Notes: generated by a model not told the origin, from the letters alone. A stretch of DNA of 64,000 nucleotides from Entomortierella parvispora (GCA_963573315.1 OY752142.1:1798001-1862000); one strand, 5' to 3'; shown: positions 11,477-23,617, numbered from the stretch's first letter. Made by a program: numbers and translations.

Positions 11477-13077
11477 TATAAAAAGGTGAGTCTTTCCCCA
11501 CTTTTCTCACAACAGCTTTTACTCGGCCAAAACACACACACACTCTCTCTCTCTTCCTCTCTTCTCTGACCCAAGTCAGTCTGCTCTCTGCTGCCTTGCT
11601 GCGCCGCCGTCCTTCTTCTCTCTCGCTGTCCTCGCTGCTTCGCTCATCTGGCCAACGCTCCTTCAACGCGACATTGACTGCAATCTCCTTTCCGCTGCTT
11701 CCTCTTCGCGTCGGATCTCCTATAATCCTCGATATACGTTACCTCATTGCATTTTCGCGACGATCCCGTCACTGCTTTTCGCGTTCAGGACTCAATTGAC
11801 CCTTCATGTGAGTAAAGAATGATGTGTAGAGTTGTGAAGGCTCCACCCCACAGGTTCCCACCTGTCCCTTCAACATTCCCTCTCCGTCTCCTGTTGGCCA
11901 AGATTTGTGCTCGATCTGAACAACAGAGATAACTGCTTTCTCTGACCGCTTGGCTCCTTGTGCGAGAATGAGAGAGAATGAGAGACGGACGAACGGGTGT
12001 GCTCTTGCCAACAAGTCGACACTTGTTTTTTTTTGTTTTTGCTTGCTCTCTTTCTCGGTCCCTTTTTTTCCTTTGGGTCCAAAAAGAACTTCAGTTCGTG
12101 ACAATCTGGCAGTTCTCCGTCCCCAATTGGATCGAGCGGTCCATTTCTCCTTGTGGGTGGTCCTGAACTCTACCTCCTTTTTTTTCTTTTTCTTTTGAAT
12201 CTCTCTTGTCTTTCTCTGTTTCCGAGCTCGTTCGCTTAATTGCTGGAGCTCTTATTTTTTTATTTTTTTTTTGGTCGCTCGATCCGCCCCTCAGTCGTGA
12301 AGGAGTTGTTTGAGGATCGGGGCAATTTCTTGTGGCATCGTGGGGTCCATGCAAGAACGGAGGCTCCACTCTCTTGCATTGCTTGCCTTTTATTCAATCG
12401 CAACGGTCCCTGCACTCCTCCTCCTCTCCATCATCGTCGTCGTCGTCGTCCAATCCCCCTCGGCTCTCTCCCGCGCAGGCTGGCTCCTCCTTCCTCCCTC
12501 TTTCTCTCTCCCTCCCTCAACCCCCCACCCCTTCACTGCTGTACTTTTTTTTGTTATCATTTCCTCTTGCTCTTATCCCTCCCTTCCTTCCTTTCTCTCT
12601 CTTTCCCCCCCTCTTTCTCTGCTCTCATCACCCCCCATCGTACTCTTCTTCCTCCTCCTCCGCCTTTTTCTTCCATTTCCTCTCCTTGACTCTCCTGTTC
12701 TTGATTCTCGGTTTCTCACAAACGTTGTACACGTCGACTCGCGTGGATTCTTCTGCTCCGTCCTGCTCCCCTTGCGACTTGAATAGTTTCTTGCCTCACC
12801 GCCAATGTCGTACTTTTTCACCTCTTCATCTCGTCTTTCCTCTCCCTTTTCAAACAACAAAGTAAATCTCTTCGTCCACCTCCCATCTCCTCTTCCTCTC
12901 TATTCTCTCCCTGAAAGAAAAAAGAAATTAACGCCAGTACCTCCAACTGCCTTCTTATAGACTTATCTGCATCCGATTAGAAACTCATCGGCACCTCCTC
13001 CGACTCAAGCGCAAGTCCTTTCGAATTTTTTCTTCAAGAAGCAGATCCCGATCAGTGTAGTGGTTCCCTCAACGTCC
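11477..13077 (+). promoter_or_regulatory. TATA box and probable long spliced leader
   Basis: A TATAAAAAGG box starts at 11477. It is followed by a CT-rich tract with no ATG until a strong donor-like GTGAGTAAAG after 11808. Another CT-rich stretch runs to an acceptor-like CTTATAG near 12960 and the ATG at 13078. This pattern suggests a non-coding first exon and a long 5' UTR intron for the next gene. Overlapping long frames in 12240-12865 are Ser/Leu/Pro translations of pyrimidine tracts, not genes. Confidence 0.45.
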
Positions 13078-13827
13078 ATGAATCGATCCCTCCCATCTTT
13101 AGGCCGATCCGACCCCACACCTTTTATTGCGTCCATGAACCCATCTACGGCGTTTTCGCTCACGGCCGCGGGCCTGTTGACGCCCAGGATCAAGATTCAA
13201 TCGGACAACAAGAAGGAAGCGTACACGTTCCAATCGAAATCCGATAGCACGAACCGAAACATGACGGTGAAGGATTACAAGAACGTGCAGGTGTGCAAGG
13301 TCAAGAACAAGGGAGAACATCTCCTGGACCTGTACCTGACCACGGATGAGAAGGACATCAATGTCCAGTTCCGGGACATGATTGCGTTCAAGAAGGCGGT
13401 AGAGAAGAATGGAGGTGGGAACGGTAAAGTGCCATTGATCTATCAACCAGGGGATGAGGACGACGATCGGATCGATGGTCGGTATCCAAACACGGACCCG
13501 ACCCATCATTCTCATCCTGTGAATGTCTGTTGGGCGTTTGAGTTTGAGGGTCGCATCTATCAATGGACGGCGGCGGGCGGCCATGGGATCCATGCGCAAC
13601 CGGGCGCGGATGTCTTGGTCTGCCACACGACGAGCACGACACCTCCTTCGAGGATCGCTCGGTTGCACAGCAGCCACGTTGGGGCCTCGGACAAGCTCAT
13701 CATCTTTAACGCACCCACGGCCAATGTTCTAGACAAGAATGGACTTCAGATCTTGTTGTTGACCAGTGTCCTGAGTCTGATGGAGATCATGAACGACCGT
13801 AGTCGAGACCTGTTGGACTTTGATTGA
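13078..13827 (+). CDS. small tubby-like barrel protein (DUF6593-like), function unknown
   Basis: Single-exon frame of 249 residues, taken from the first ATG (MNRSLPSLG). The first 45 residues are Ser/Pro/Thr-rich without a signal peptide. The rest looks like one folded domain: Tyr/Val-rich strands (KDYKNVQVCKVKNKG, HLLDLYLTTDEKD), then WAFEFEGRIYQWTA, LIIFNAPTANVLD and a C-terminal helix GLQILLLTSVLSLMEIM. An aromatic strand pattern ending in an IL-LTSLALME helix resembles the tubby-C/LURP-like barrels of many fungal orphan proteins. This rests on pattern only. Codon use is normal, and coding is supported by a clean frame among noisy flanks. Function cannot be assigned. Confidence 0.6.
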   Translation: MNRSLPSLGRSDPTPFIASMNPSTAFSLTAAGLLTPRIKIQSDNKKEAYTFQSKSDSTNRNMTVKDYKNVQVCKVKNKGEHLLDLYLTTDEKDINVQFRDMIAFKKAVEKNGGGNGKVPLIYQPGDEDDDRIDGRYPNTDPTHHSHPVNVCWAFEFEGRIYQWTAAGGHGIHAQPGADVLVCHTTSTTPPSRIARLHSSHVGASDKLIIFNAPTANVLDKNGLQILLLTSVLSLMEIMNDRSRDLLDFD

Positions 13828-14824
13828 ACAACTTGACCACCCTTCCTTTTTTTTTTTTCGTTCTCGTTTTGTACAATACGCAATCGAAGCTGGAATACTT
13901 TTTTTTTCGTTTCAGCCTTCGTGGTTATTTCTTTTTAACGTGTTTATGTTCTTCAACCAAGAAAGTCATGACCCCTACCGATTTGCGTCCATTCCCTCTT
14001 CTTCTTCTTCTTCTTCTTCTTCTTCTTCCTCCACTCACACCCCGATACCACATACATAAACACACACACACACACCACAAAAATATTACTATTTGATTCG
14101 AACCAAGAGAGAAAAAAGTAAAACAACAAACACAAAAAAACAAAAAAAAAATATATACAATCACGAAAGACCCAATGCTTCCTCTGTGTGCCCCAAGAGA
14201 AGAGAGCAATTGTCGAAGAGTGAGACAATCTTCCGAGAAAGAGTTAGCGAGCAATGAAGCATGATGATGACAATAATGTTTATTAATGAAAAAAATAAAG
14301 TCATGAACGAAAATGAACATAAAACAAACCACATCCCTTTCTACATCTTCAGATCTCTTTCATCCTCTTTCTTGCTCTATATCTGTTTTTCTTTCTTTCT
14401 TTCTTTCTTTCTTTCTCTCTTTCTTTCTTTCTTTCTCACTCTCTGCTTTTTTCCTAGAGTTTTCATGAAACAAGATCCAAGCCCGTGCATGAACCACGCA
14501 AAGGGAAAGAGGGTGAACTCTCTTTTCTACATCTCTCTTCTCTCCTACTCCTAGGCTGCGGCAGGCAACAGGGTGCTAGTCTGTGAGAAGAGAGCAGAGC
14601 AAAGGCAAAGAAAAAAGCGCGGCCTCGACCGTTGGAGTAAAAAAGAAAGAAAAAAAAAGAATCCTACGGGTGGCTTGTGCACGCGCGTCCTTCTGTCCCT
14701 GACCAACCAACCAACCAACCAACGAACGTCTTTTTCTTCCAGTCCAGCCATTGATCCCATCCATTCTTCTCTCATTCGACTCGTTCACTTTCCCATTCCT
14801 CTTTCTCTCCTCTCTCTCTATATC
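13828..14824. other. intergenic region with several microsatellites
   Basis: About 1 kb between two plus-strand genes. It contains a TTC/CTT repeat (about 13996-14031), a CA tract (about 14060-14075), A-rich stretches and a TTTC tetranucleotide array (about 14386-14436). A short AACC repeat lies near 14703-14722. The 3' half should include the promoter and CT-rich leader of the phosducin-like gene. No coding content was seen. Confidence 0.6.
14386..14436 (+). repeat. (TTTC)n microsatellite
   Basis: About twelve tandem CTTT/TTTC units with one CTCT interruption. Confidence 0.85.
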
Positions 14825-15923
14825 ATGGCTGATACCGCAGCACCCGCACCCACAGGAGGACCAGCCCCCTCTCAGGAACCAGCAGGAAAGGCCCAGCAGG
14901 CTCCCACCGGTGCATTCAGGTCAGCTCTTCATCTCGGACGAAAAAAGAAGTCATCATCTTGTGAAGCGGAATCATCAACATTCCTTCTAACCTTGTCTTT
15001 TTCTCCTTTTCCTTTTCTCGACCAACACATTCAAAAATCCAACAGCAGGACCACAGCAGAGGATCACAGCAACCGACTGGTAGATGACGACACAATTGAT
15101 CCCCAGGACGACGACAAGGATCTGGACGATGATGAACTCTTTGAGGAACTGGAGAACGATGACTACGGCATGGCCAATTTCCGCGAACAGCGGATCGAGG
15201 AGTTGAAGGAGGAGTAAGTGAGAGAGGACTAATCGTATTTCCAGTTCCAGGAAGAAGAAAAATAAGAAGAACCAGTCGATTTTGACCGAGGATCTGACAC
15301 TCTCTTCTTTCTTTGATCTAATAAAAATAGGGTCGCCAAGAGAAAGTTGATGATGGAGAACGAACACGGGCTGTACAAGGACGTGACGGACGAAAAGGAA
15401 GTTATGGACATCACGACAAAAACCAAGCATTGTGTCATTCACTTTTACCACTCGGACTTTAGACGCTGCATGATCGTGGATAAACATCTGGAGGTAACCC
15501 ATCACAAGGACAGACATCGAAATGGACTGGAGAAATCCTTTTAATCGGTCGGCAGATTTGTGCTAATGCTTATTTTGTCGTTCTTCCTTCTTCTACTCTT
15601 TCCGTTAGACCCTGGCCAAGAAGCATATCAAGACAAAGTTTGTCAAAATCAAGGTCGAGAACGCTCCCTTCCTGGTCGAGAAGTTGCAAGTAAAGGTCCT
15701 GCCCTGTGTCATCTCGTTCACGGATGGTGTTGCAGTGGATCGTTTGATTGGCTTTGAGGAATTGGGCAACACGGACAACTTTCAGACATCTATGCTCGAG
15801 TTGAGATACAAGACTGTGGGCGTGATCGAGGACGATAGCAAGAAGGAGAAGCGGAATCTGAAGAAAAAGTCGATCTTTGGCCGCGACTATGGTTCGGACG
15901 AAGGAACGGATGATGAGTATTGA
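14825..15923 (+). CDS. TXNDC9: phosducin-like thioredoxin-fold protein (TXNDC9/Plp1 type)
   Basis: Co-chaperone of the CCT/TRiC chaperonin; relatives modulate folding of actin, tubulin and G-protein subunits. Exons are 14825-14919, 15049-15213, 15331-15493 and 15609-15923, giving 245 residues, close to the usual size. The N-terminus is Ala/Pro-rich, then very acidic (DPQDDDKDLDDDELFEELE), then the helix YGMANFREQRIEELKEE. The thioredoxin-like domain runs from about residue 110, with VIHFYHSDFRRCMIVDKHL in place of the catalytic site. Only one cysteine sits where thioredoxins have CxxC, as expected for a non-redox family member. ENAPFLVEKLQVKVLPCVI and the lysine-rich tail are typical. The start is the only ATG after the CT-rich leader. 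Confidence 0.88.
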
Positions 15924-16457
15924 TCCGACCTTTGTTCTATTCGACCCCCTCCTCTCCTACCCAACGCTGTAATGTACAATAGAGAATAAAAATAAAAACA
16001 GGAGAAGCAATGGAGCAGGCAAAAGGGGTGAAGGGACAACGGCAGTGGTGGTGGAGTTGGGCTGTCTGTGCGCAGGGCCGCCGTCTGTGGCCTTGGAGTC
16101 GACACAGGCACCAAAAGGAGACACGCGCCTGACGCATCTGCCATGGGGAGAAGAGGACAGACAGCGTGGATCGAGCCCCCCCTGCGTCTTCTTCTTCGTT
16201 GGTCCGTCTCCCACGCTTCCTTTTCGCACTCCCTTCTTCCTCTTTCATCCCCTTGCCCATTTCATTGCCTCTCATTCCTTCACTTTTACTGGCTGACCTT
16301 TTTTTTTCTTATTGCTCAAAGTAAATGACATGGCTGACCACGCCTACTGAATGAATGCCTGTTCTCCATTCAAGTACCCCACCCTTGGGTTGCAGTGACC
16401 TTCCTCTCTTGTATGACGTCTAACCTGTCTTGTCTTGCATTTTCGTTCTGCTCACAG
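15924..16457. other. intergenic region between TXNDC9-like gene and coronin
   Basis: AGAATAAAAATAAAAAC near 15980-15997 is a likely polyadenylation region for the upstream gene. The rest is unremarkable and should contain the coronin promoter. No TATA box or coding content was recognised. Confidence 0.5.
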
Positions 16458-18500
16458 ATGTCCGGCAGGTTCGTTCGCGCGTCCAAATACAGGTAACAGA
16501 AACAACACGCGTCTCTTGTCTTGCTACTCGATGGGGGACGGGATGTCTAAAGCAACAAACCAACATTTGAAAATGTAAAGGCACGTCTATGGTACGGTGG
16601 CAAGACGCGAATTGAGTTATGACAATGTCAAGGTCTCAAGCAACGCATGGGACACCAACTTGATCAAGGTCAATCCTGTAAGTACTGCATGACAAGAGAC
16701 AAGAGACAAGAGACAAGACCAAAAGAAGAGAAGGTCGTCGCGGGTTTCTCAACCGTGTTCTATGATCTCCACCCGCATAGTCCTTCTTCTCCTTGAACTG
16801 GAACTCTGGCGGAGGGGGTGCTTTTGCCGTCATCCCGCTTTCTATGACAGGTAATCTGGAAGGGAAAAAAGGACAAGTTGGGAAAGAGTCACTCCGGCAT
16901 CTGGACGACACGGTGACCTCCTTGTTAGCTCCAATTGTCCTGACAAGCAAGTAATGATGTCTTCCTGTAGGCAAGATCTCCGATGCTCTGCCCTTGTTCC
17001 GAGGCCACTCTGCAGCGGTCCTCGACACCGATTTTTCGCCGTTCAACGACCACTTGATCGCCTCTGCCTCTGAGGACAGCAAAGTCTTTCTCTACAACAT
17101 CCCCAAGGAGTTTGGAGAGGAAGACATTGATCCGTTGGTCCGATTAAACTCGCACGGGCGAAAAGTCGGCCAGGTGGCTTTTAACCCTGTAGCGGACAAT
17201 GTCCTTCTCTCAGCCTCTGCAGATCTGACAATGAAACTTTGGGATGTCGAGAAGGGACTGGAGAAGCAAGAGATTACAGGTCATTTGGAGGTGATCCAAA
17301 GCGTGGCCTGGAACTATAACGGCGCTTTGGTGGCCACCACTTGTCGCGACAAAAAGTTGAGAGTCTTTGATGTTCGCAGCAACAAGATTGTTCATGTAAG
17401 TACTTGTTTTCATCTGTCCACCCAGGTGCCAAAGGAAGACAAAAAGAGAAAGAAACACACCAATTGAATCCTTTTTTTTTGTGTGTGTGTGTGTGTTTAT
17501 AACCTGTTCTTCCTTTGTTCGTCATGATTTGCTACAGCACGGTGATTCCCATCAAGGCGTCAAAGGTGCTCGAGTGGTGTGGATGGGCGAAAACCGATTG
17601 GCAACTACAGGATTCTCAAAGATGTCGGACCGGCAGCTCAACATTTGGGATGCTGCCAATCTGGAAACCCACCTCCGCACCACCAACCTCGACACTTCCT
17701 CTGGTGTGATCATGCCCTTCTATGATCATGACAGCAACATGCTCTATCTTGCAGGAAAGGGGTAAGTGATATCGTCCATGACTTGAACGAAGGAACTATA
17801 CTCATCTCTTCTTTTTTTTTTTCCTTTTCTCTTTTCCCTGTAGTGATGGTAACATTCGCTACTTTGAGTACGAGGGGGATGAAATCTATACACTTTCCGA
17901 GTTTGGCTCGAACGTGCCACAGCGTGGAATGGCCTTCATGCCCAAGCGTGCCTTGAACGTGAACGACTGTGAGATTGCCAGGGCCTACAAAGTCTCCAAC
18001 GGAATGGTAGAGCCCGTCAGCTTTACGGTCCCACGCAAGGTATATAGACCAGCCTCTCATTTTTGCTCGGTTGAACACTTGAGTATCTGTGAAATATCAA
18101 TCATTTTCTGACTATTTTTTTTTTATAATACCTGTTGTATGGTCACAATGGGACATAGTCGGACTCGTTCCAAGCTGACCTGTTCCCAGACACCATTGGA
18201 GACGAGGCCTCCTTGACAGCCGATGCTTGGTTTGGAGGCGAGAGTGCAGAGCCAAAGCTGATCTCGCTCGAGAAGGGATTCACGGCGTCGGTCAAGAAGG
18301 AATTCGTGGTTTCGAGTGCAGCAGCCCAAGCTGGAGAGGAACATGTTGTGACTCCACCCAAGAGTGAAAAGGATTATCAGGAGGCGTATCACAAACTTCG
18401 TCAAGAGAACGAGGATCTCAAGAACCAGATGGCTCAACGGGATGTCAAGATTCGACTTTTGGAGGTCCAATTGGAGCAATTGACCGCTCACTCTGAATAG
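16458..18500 (+). CDS. CRN1: coronin, actin-binding WD-repeat protein
   Basis: Binds F-actin and the Arp2/3 complex and acts in actin patch turnover and endocytosis. Seven exons fit: 16458-16492, 16581-16677, 16781-16850, 16971-17395, 17538-17761, 17844-18039 and 18159-18500, for 462 residues, the normal short-coronin length. It starts with the coronin signature MSGRFVRASKYRHVYG and continues with LNWNSGGGGAFAVIPL. WD repeats follow (DTDFSPFNDHLIASASED, VLLSASADLTMKLWDV, SVAWNYNGALVATTCRDKKLRVFD). The propeller closes with the C-terminal extension PVSFTVPRK and AWFGGESAEP. A short linker leads to a coiled coil (LRQENEDLKNQMAQRDVKIR) of about 30 residues, expected to trimerise. It lacks the long linker of yeast Crn1. 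It converges with PEPCK, 287 bases away. Confidence 0.95.
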
Positions 18501-18787
18501 AAAGCTGATGCCTAGAACCCCTGGGCAGTACGAAATGAACTCCTTCCGGCCCTTTCTCCTCGCTACCCCTCAAAGCGCGACTGCAATAAAAAGTTTAAAG
18601 CTTTCAAGAACTCTCATTCACTGCACCAACACAAAGGTTTTTTTGTTTGTTGTTTTCCAAAATGGGTCTATTATTATTATTTACAATGATGAGTGAGTGG
18701 AGGGGGAGAGTGTGTGTGCGTGGGATATAATTATGATGGAAAGGGTAAAAAAAAAATGCTAATGCGAAAGTGTTGGTTGAAACTGGT

Positions 18788-20422
18788 TTAGATCTTGGGG
18801 CCAACAGCAATGACATCCTCGGTAGCCTGATCTTGGTACTTGGCAAAGTTCTCGTTGAAGAGACCAGCGAGCTTGGCGACAGTGTTGTTGAAGTCCTCAG
18901 CGGATCCCTGCCAGGCGGTGGCGGGGTTCAAGACCTCGGCGGGGACACCAGAGACGGCCTTGGGGATGTCAAGACCAAAGATGGGGTAGGTCTCGTACTC
19001 GGCGTTGGCGAGCTCACCGTTGTGGATGGCATCGATGATGGCGCGAGAGTACTTCAAGGCAATACGCTTGCCGGTACCATAGGCACCGCCGTTCCAGCCA
19101 GTGTTGATCAACCAGACGTTGGCCTTGTGCTCGTGGATCTTGTCAGCGAGCATGGTGGCGTACTGGGTAGGGTGGAGGACCAAGAAGGGCTGACCGAAGC
19201 AGGCCGAGAAGGTGGCCTCGGGCTCGGTGACACCCTCCTCAGTGCCGGCAATCTTGGCGGTGTATCCAGAGATGAAGTGGTACATGGCCTGGGCAGAGGT
19301 CAACTTGGAGACGGGGGGGAGGACACCGAAAGCATCGCAAGTCAACATGATGATGTTCTTGGGGTGAGCACCAATGCAGGGCAAGAGAGCATTGGGGATG
19401 TACTCGATGGGGTAAGCGCAGCGAGTGTTCTCGGTCAAAGACTTGTCAGTGTAGTCGACAACGCGGGTATCTTCATCAAAGACAACGTTCTCCAAAACGG
19501 ATCCGAAGCGAATGGCACCGAAAATCTCGGGCTCCTTCTCGGCCGACAAGTCAATGGTCTTGGCGTAGCATCCTCCCTCAATGTTGAAAACTCCAGTGTC
19601 GGTCCAGACGTGCTCATCATCACCAATCAAGGCGCGGGCGGGATCGGCCGAAAGGGTGGTCTTTCCAGTTCCAGACAATCCAAAGAACAAAGAGGTATCG
19701 CCCTGGGGTCCCTGGTTAGCAGACGAGTGAAGGGAAAGGACACCGGCCTTGGGCATGAGGTAGTGCATGATGGTGAAGACACCCTTCTTCATCTCTCCGG
19801 CGTACTCGGTTCCGAGAATGACCATCTGGCGAAGCTTGAAGTTGATGGAGACGGAGGTGGTGGAGGTCATACCGGTGGTGTAACGGTTAGCAGGGAAGGC
19901 ACCAGCGTTCAAGATGGTGAAGTCGGGCTCGCCATAGTTCTTGAGCTCCTCCTCGGTGGGGCGGATCAACATGTTGTGCATGAACAGGGAGTGGTAAGCG
20001 CGGGCGCAGACGACGCGGATCTTGAGTCTGTACTTGGGGTCCCATCCAGCAAATCCATCAAAGACATAAAGGCGCTCACGGGTGTTCAAGTAATCGACGG
20101 CGCGCTCGTGGTTAATCAAGAAGGCGTGCTCGGTCATCTTGGTGTTCACGGGTCCCCACCAGATGTCCTCGGTGGTGGTCTCCTCGTCGACAATACGCTT
20201 GTCCTTGGGGGAACGGCCAGTCTTCTTGCCAGAGCAGGTGACAAGGGCACCGGCGGAGGAGATTGAAGTTCCAGGCTCGTAGCGGAGGGCATCTTCGTAC
20301 AGCTTGGCAACCGAGGTGTTACGGAGCAAGTTCACGCGGGTGTAATCGATTCCGTCCTTGCCAACCGAGGCCTCGAGCTCGGGGTCGTGCTTGTGGATTG
20401 AGGGAGTGGGTGATTTCGTCAT
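18788..20422 (-). CDS. PCK1: phosphoenolpyruvate carboxykinase (ATP)
   Basis: Converts oxaloacetate and ATP to phosphoenolpyruvate and carbon dioxide, the committed cytosolic step of gluconeogenesis. Intronless, 544 residues, standard for the ATP-dependent family. Visible motifs: the P-loop [23 protein letters not shown] (kinase-2 aspartates), [27 protein letters not shown] in the substrate region and [15 protein letters not shown] near the C-terminus. The start is [15 protein letters not shown], the first ATG after a TATA box about 115 bases upstream. The frame stays open further 5', but that part reads as leader. Codon use is strongly biased to C/G third positions, as in highly expressed genes. 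This also leaves a long open antisense frame that I reject. An exact match to the yeast carbon-source response element lies about 1.4 kb upstream. Confidence 0.97.
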   Translation of the reverse strand: MTKSPTPSIHKHDPELEASVGKDGIDYTRVNLLRNTSVAKLYEDALRYEPGTSISSAGALVTCSGKKTGRSPKDKRIVDEETTTEDIWWGPVNTKMTEHAFLINHERAVDYLNTRERLYVFDGFAGWDPKYRLKIRVVCARAYHSLFMHNMLIRPTEEELKNYGEPDFTILNAGAFPANRYTTGMTSTTSVSINFKLRQMVILGTEYAGEMKKGVFTIMHYLMPKAGVLSLHSSANQGPQGDTSLFFGLSGTGKTTLSADPARALIGDDEHVWTDTGVFNIEGGCYAKTIDLSAEKEPEIFGAIRFGSVLENVVFDEDTRVVDYTDKSLTENTRCAYPIEYIPNALLPCIGAHPKNIIMLTCDAFGVLPPVSKLTSAQAMYHFISGYTAKIAGTEEGVTEPEATFSACFGQPFLVLHPTQYATMLADKIHEHKANVWLINTGWNGGAYGTGKRIALKYSRAIIDAIHNGELANAEYETYPIFGLDIPKAVSGVPAEVLNPATAWQGSAEDFNNTVAKLAGLFNENFAKYQDQATEDVIAVGPKI

Positions 20423-20534
20423 CTTGGATGAGTATATATGTGAGAGGAGGGAGGGGAGAGTGGAGAGGGGTGAGTGTGTTTGTGTGGATGAAAAGTAAGT
20501 CAAAGAAGAGGGGAAGAGTGAGAATGCCCTGTCT

Positions 20535-20542
20535 CTTTTATA
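20535..20542 (-). promoter_or_regulatory. TATA box of PEPCK gene
   Basis: TATAAAAG on the minus strand, about 115 bases upstream of the PEPCK ATG, followed by a CT-rich leader. Confidence 0.7.
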
Positions 20543-23500
20543 CCACGAGTGAAGCCGGAAGGATGAGGAGGACGAATCCGACCCACGGGCTTGTGCATGT
20601 CCAATATTGAAGTTTTGAATACGTTGGCAAGAGGAAGGCACGGTGCAGGTTATTGTGTCTGAATTCAATAGGGCAATGACTCTATTTTGGCTGCTTGCAC
20701 CGGATGATTCCCCTCCTCCGCTTTTTTTTTTCTTTTTTGCAACCTAAAAGAGGTCAAGAACATTGTGTCCGGGGTATGAAAAGTTGAAAACGGGCCTTTT
20801 GAATAGCCCCGCCATTGAATACTCTCCAACCCTAAATCCGCTTCTCTTCCACGGATTCCGCTTCTCATTGAACGACTCTCATTTTTTCTCTCTCGCTTCG
20901 GTCCACAGCAGGCACTCATTTCTCTCATGGGAGGTGCCTTCTTTTTCCTCTTGGTGAGGGAATAACCAGCGTTGCGGAGGCGACGATCTTTTGCAGGTGT
21001 TCAAGGACAGAATTGCCCACAACGGCCCGACCCTGTTCCTGTTGTGCGAACCCAACACCTTCGTGAACACTGAACCATTAAAATTGCGTAACAGGACAGT
21101 AATTCAGAATAAGACCAATTTCGACCCGTTTTTACCCATTAGTGAAGAGGACCCCTGAACCAAACGTAGCCCTCTCGACGAGTTGACCCGAAGACAAAGG
21201 AGGTTGGGGGGAAGACGCAGGGCAAGCCGGCAAGCTGTGATATATTAAGATCCCCTTTGCAGCAGTTGCAAAGAGAAAAAAGGCGGGGGTGCCTTGTGCG
21301 TGCGAGAGTGCCTCCTGCTGTGGAGAGGAACAACAAAAAAGGGTCGTCGCACACAACGGCAGAAGGGATGTTCGGGTTTGAGCGAACGTTTGGATGGACC
21401 AAACACCACGGGTAGGAGTGTCAATTTTTTTATTTTTTTCTTTTTTTCTTGGTGCATTACCCATGAGTAAAGTAGAATAGCGGCATGTTCTCAATTGAGG
21501 GCCAAGGATTGGGGTTACATCAATGTAGCTCACAGAAAGCCGCATCTACCACCCTCGCCCAGCCCCTGTCCGCTTGCGTTTGCCGGCAAGTGCTTCCTGA
21601 GAACAGGGGAAGGAGTAAAGAATATGTAGTCCACACTGGCACACAGTAGCCCGGATGAATCACACCTTCACATAAAAAGTCAGCAATTGTCGGAGGAGGA
21701 GGCATGAACGTGTTGAACGGCAGCTGAAGAGTTCCCGGCCAGCAGCAGCGATCACCTCATGAAGGAGTGAAGGCGCGCCCTCTCCCCCACGTAACAGCAA
21801 GCCCAATGATTCTCGGTGACTCTTCCAGGGTCTCGCCCATTGGTCCGTTCGCCTTTTCTGTTTGGGCCTACTGTTTATTCCAGGCCGGAGTTTGGACATT
21901 GGGGAAATTCACTGCCAAAAATAAAAATCGGGCCAGCCCCTCTTGTCCCCACACAACAAACCTTGTTGGCATTTCCAAAGAAGGAAACGCGAAGACTTGA
22001 GGGGGGGACAAGAGTGAGGTGAGTTGGGGGAGAAGTGAAAGGCTGGGGAATTCATGGGGAAGAGAGGGTCGCCGGGGGGAGCCAGAAGTTGTCAAGAACT
22101 GGCATGTAAAAACGGTCAGAGAATGCAGGATTGCGGGCGAGTTGTGGAAGGGAATGGTCAACAAATGACAGGCCAATTGCGCGCGTAATTTGATGACCTC
22201 TCCCAAGGTCACACAGAGCAACAAACAGCTTTGGCCCTTCATGTGAACAAGTAGCAAGTACACTGTATATTAGACTACAACACCGGGCACCTCGGGCTGG
22301 TCGGGGTGCCCTGGTCCTTCGAGAGTGCATGACGGCAACGTTTGCACACACCATACCATTGTTGGCGTTGTTCGCGGGCAGAGTCAGTCCCCTCGAGTGC
22401 GTTCGCACATGCATCCAAGGAACAATAAGGAAACTCTGTTGTAGAAAAAGCAGTCTTCGACCCGAGAATGTCCGAGCAACGAGATGAGCTCGTGTTAGTA
22501 AAGAGGCTAGACTGCTGGCTTCGCCCGGAGTGCACAAACACCTCCAGAGAGCAGAGAGAGGACAATTCTATTCTTGATCGATCCTTCTCGCGTGATCCCG
22601 CCCTTTCTCTCTCGGTGGCATCGATGTGTGGTCAGTGTAAATGCCTGAGGGCTGAGCAGATGGTGGCTCCAGCCCGACAGGGCCAATGTTCCACCAGACG
22701 ATCCTGTCCACGGAGCATCCTTCGCTCTTCCTCTCGTTCTATTCTTTGACCCCAGATTCAGAACCTGGCTTTGAAACAAATGGTCGCGGACTTTTGCTCC
22801 ACTCATCTCATCCTGCCTGCGAATTTGACACCATCATACTTCGAGTCACAGACTGGGGTCTAAAGAAGAAGGCAATCCAACATTCAAGCATCCGCGCAGC
22901 ACAGCCAAATAGCGCACAAAGTGTGAATTTTATTCATGTTTTTGGTGTCAGACGACAATGGGGGTGTTTTTTTGGTTGGTGACGCTGAAATCGATGTGGC
23001 AAGAGATGGAAAGAATAAAAAGAAAAAAAAAAACTATTACGTAGTGTTTTTTGGTACAAAAAGAAAAAAAAAAAAAAAAAAAGGTGAAGAATATTAACAG
23101 GGGTGGGAAGGGTGAAGTTATAGACAATTGGATCGGGTTTGAAGGAGAAAAGAGGGGGATGGATGCAACAAGTTGGTCGGGATGCCTCCACTTCCTTTGT
23201 TCTCCTCGATTGATTCCTTTCCTTTTGAACTTCGTCCAGCGATGTTTCCCACACCTCGTTCTGTTTCTTCCTCAATCAATCCTTTTTTTTTTTTTTTTTT
23301 CCCAAGCACCTGGCTCTCCGTAACATTGGTCGCGTCTTTTTCTTCCTCGCTTCTTGTTATCCTCATGACGACTCTGGTGTGCAGCTCACTTTCCAGCAGA
23401 AATGTAAAAGAAAAAAATGATGAAAAAAAGAAAGAGATATCAAAGATCAGGCTTGAAAAGGATAGTTGGTCGTCTACCACAGTTCACTCCACGACGTTTG

Positions 23501-23617
23501 GATCATATCGAATATCGAAGGAAAATGAAGAAAAATGACAAATGAAGCAATAAATGAAAAACAAAATGACAAAACAAACAAACAGAGGGGGGATATGGAG
23601 TGGTGAATCACGAGATT
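20543..23617. other. 3.1 kb intergenic region upstream of PEPCK
   Basis: Holds the PEPCK promoter (minus strand) and, at its far end, the 3' flank of the CPS gene. I see no coding content, tRNA or repeat beyond homopolymer runs (A run near 23063-23082, T run near 23283-23300). A candidate carbon-source response element lies at 21836-21847. The unusual length for a promoter region may reflect complex control or an unrecognised non-coding transcript. Confidence 0.55.
21836..21847 (+). promoter_or_regulatory. candidate carbon-source response element
   Basis: CCCATTGGTCCG is an exact match to the yeast CSRE consensus YCCRTTNRNCCG bound by Cat8/Sip4, which controls PCK1. It lies about 1.4 kb upstream of PEPCK. 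Whether this fungus uses Cat8-type regulators on this site is unknown. Confidence 0.3.

Noticed and set aside
12240-12865. Three overlapping long plus-strand frames
   Set aside because: Ser/Leu/Pro-rich translations of CT-rich leader DNA, open in all frames because such DNA lacks stop codons.
18770-20266. 498-codon open frame antisense to PEPCK
   Set aside because: It mirrors the PEPCK codons. Strong C/G third-position bias removes stops on the other strand, and the Gly/Val/Leu-rich product has no domain-like features.
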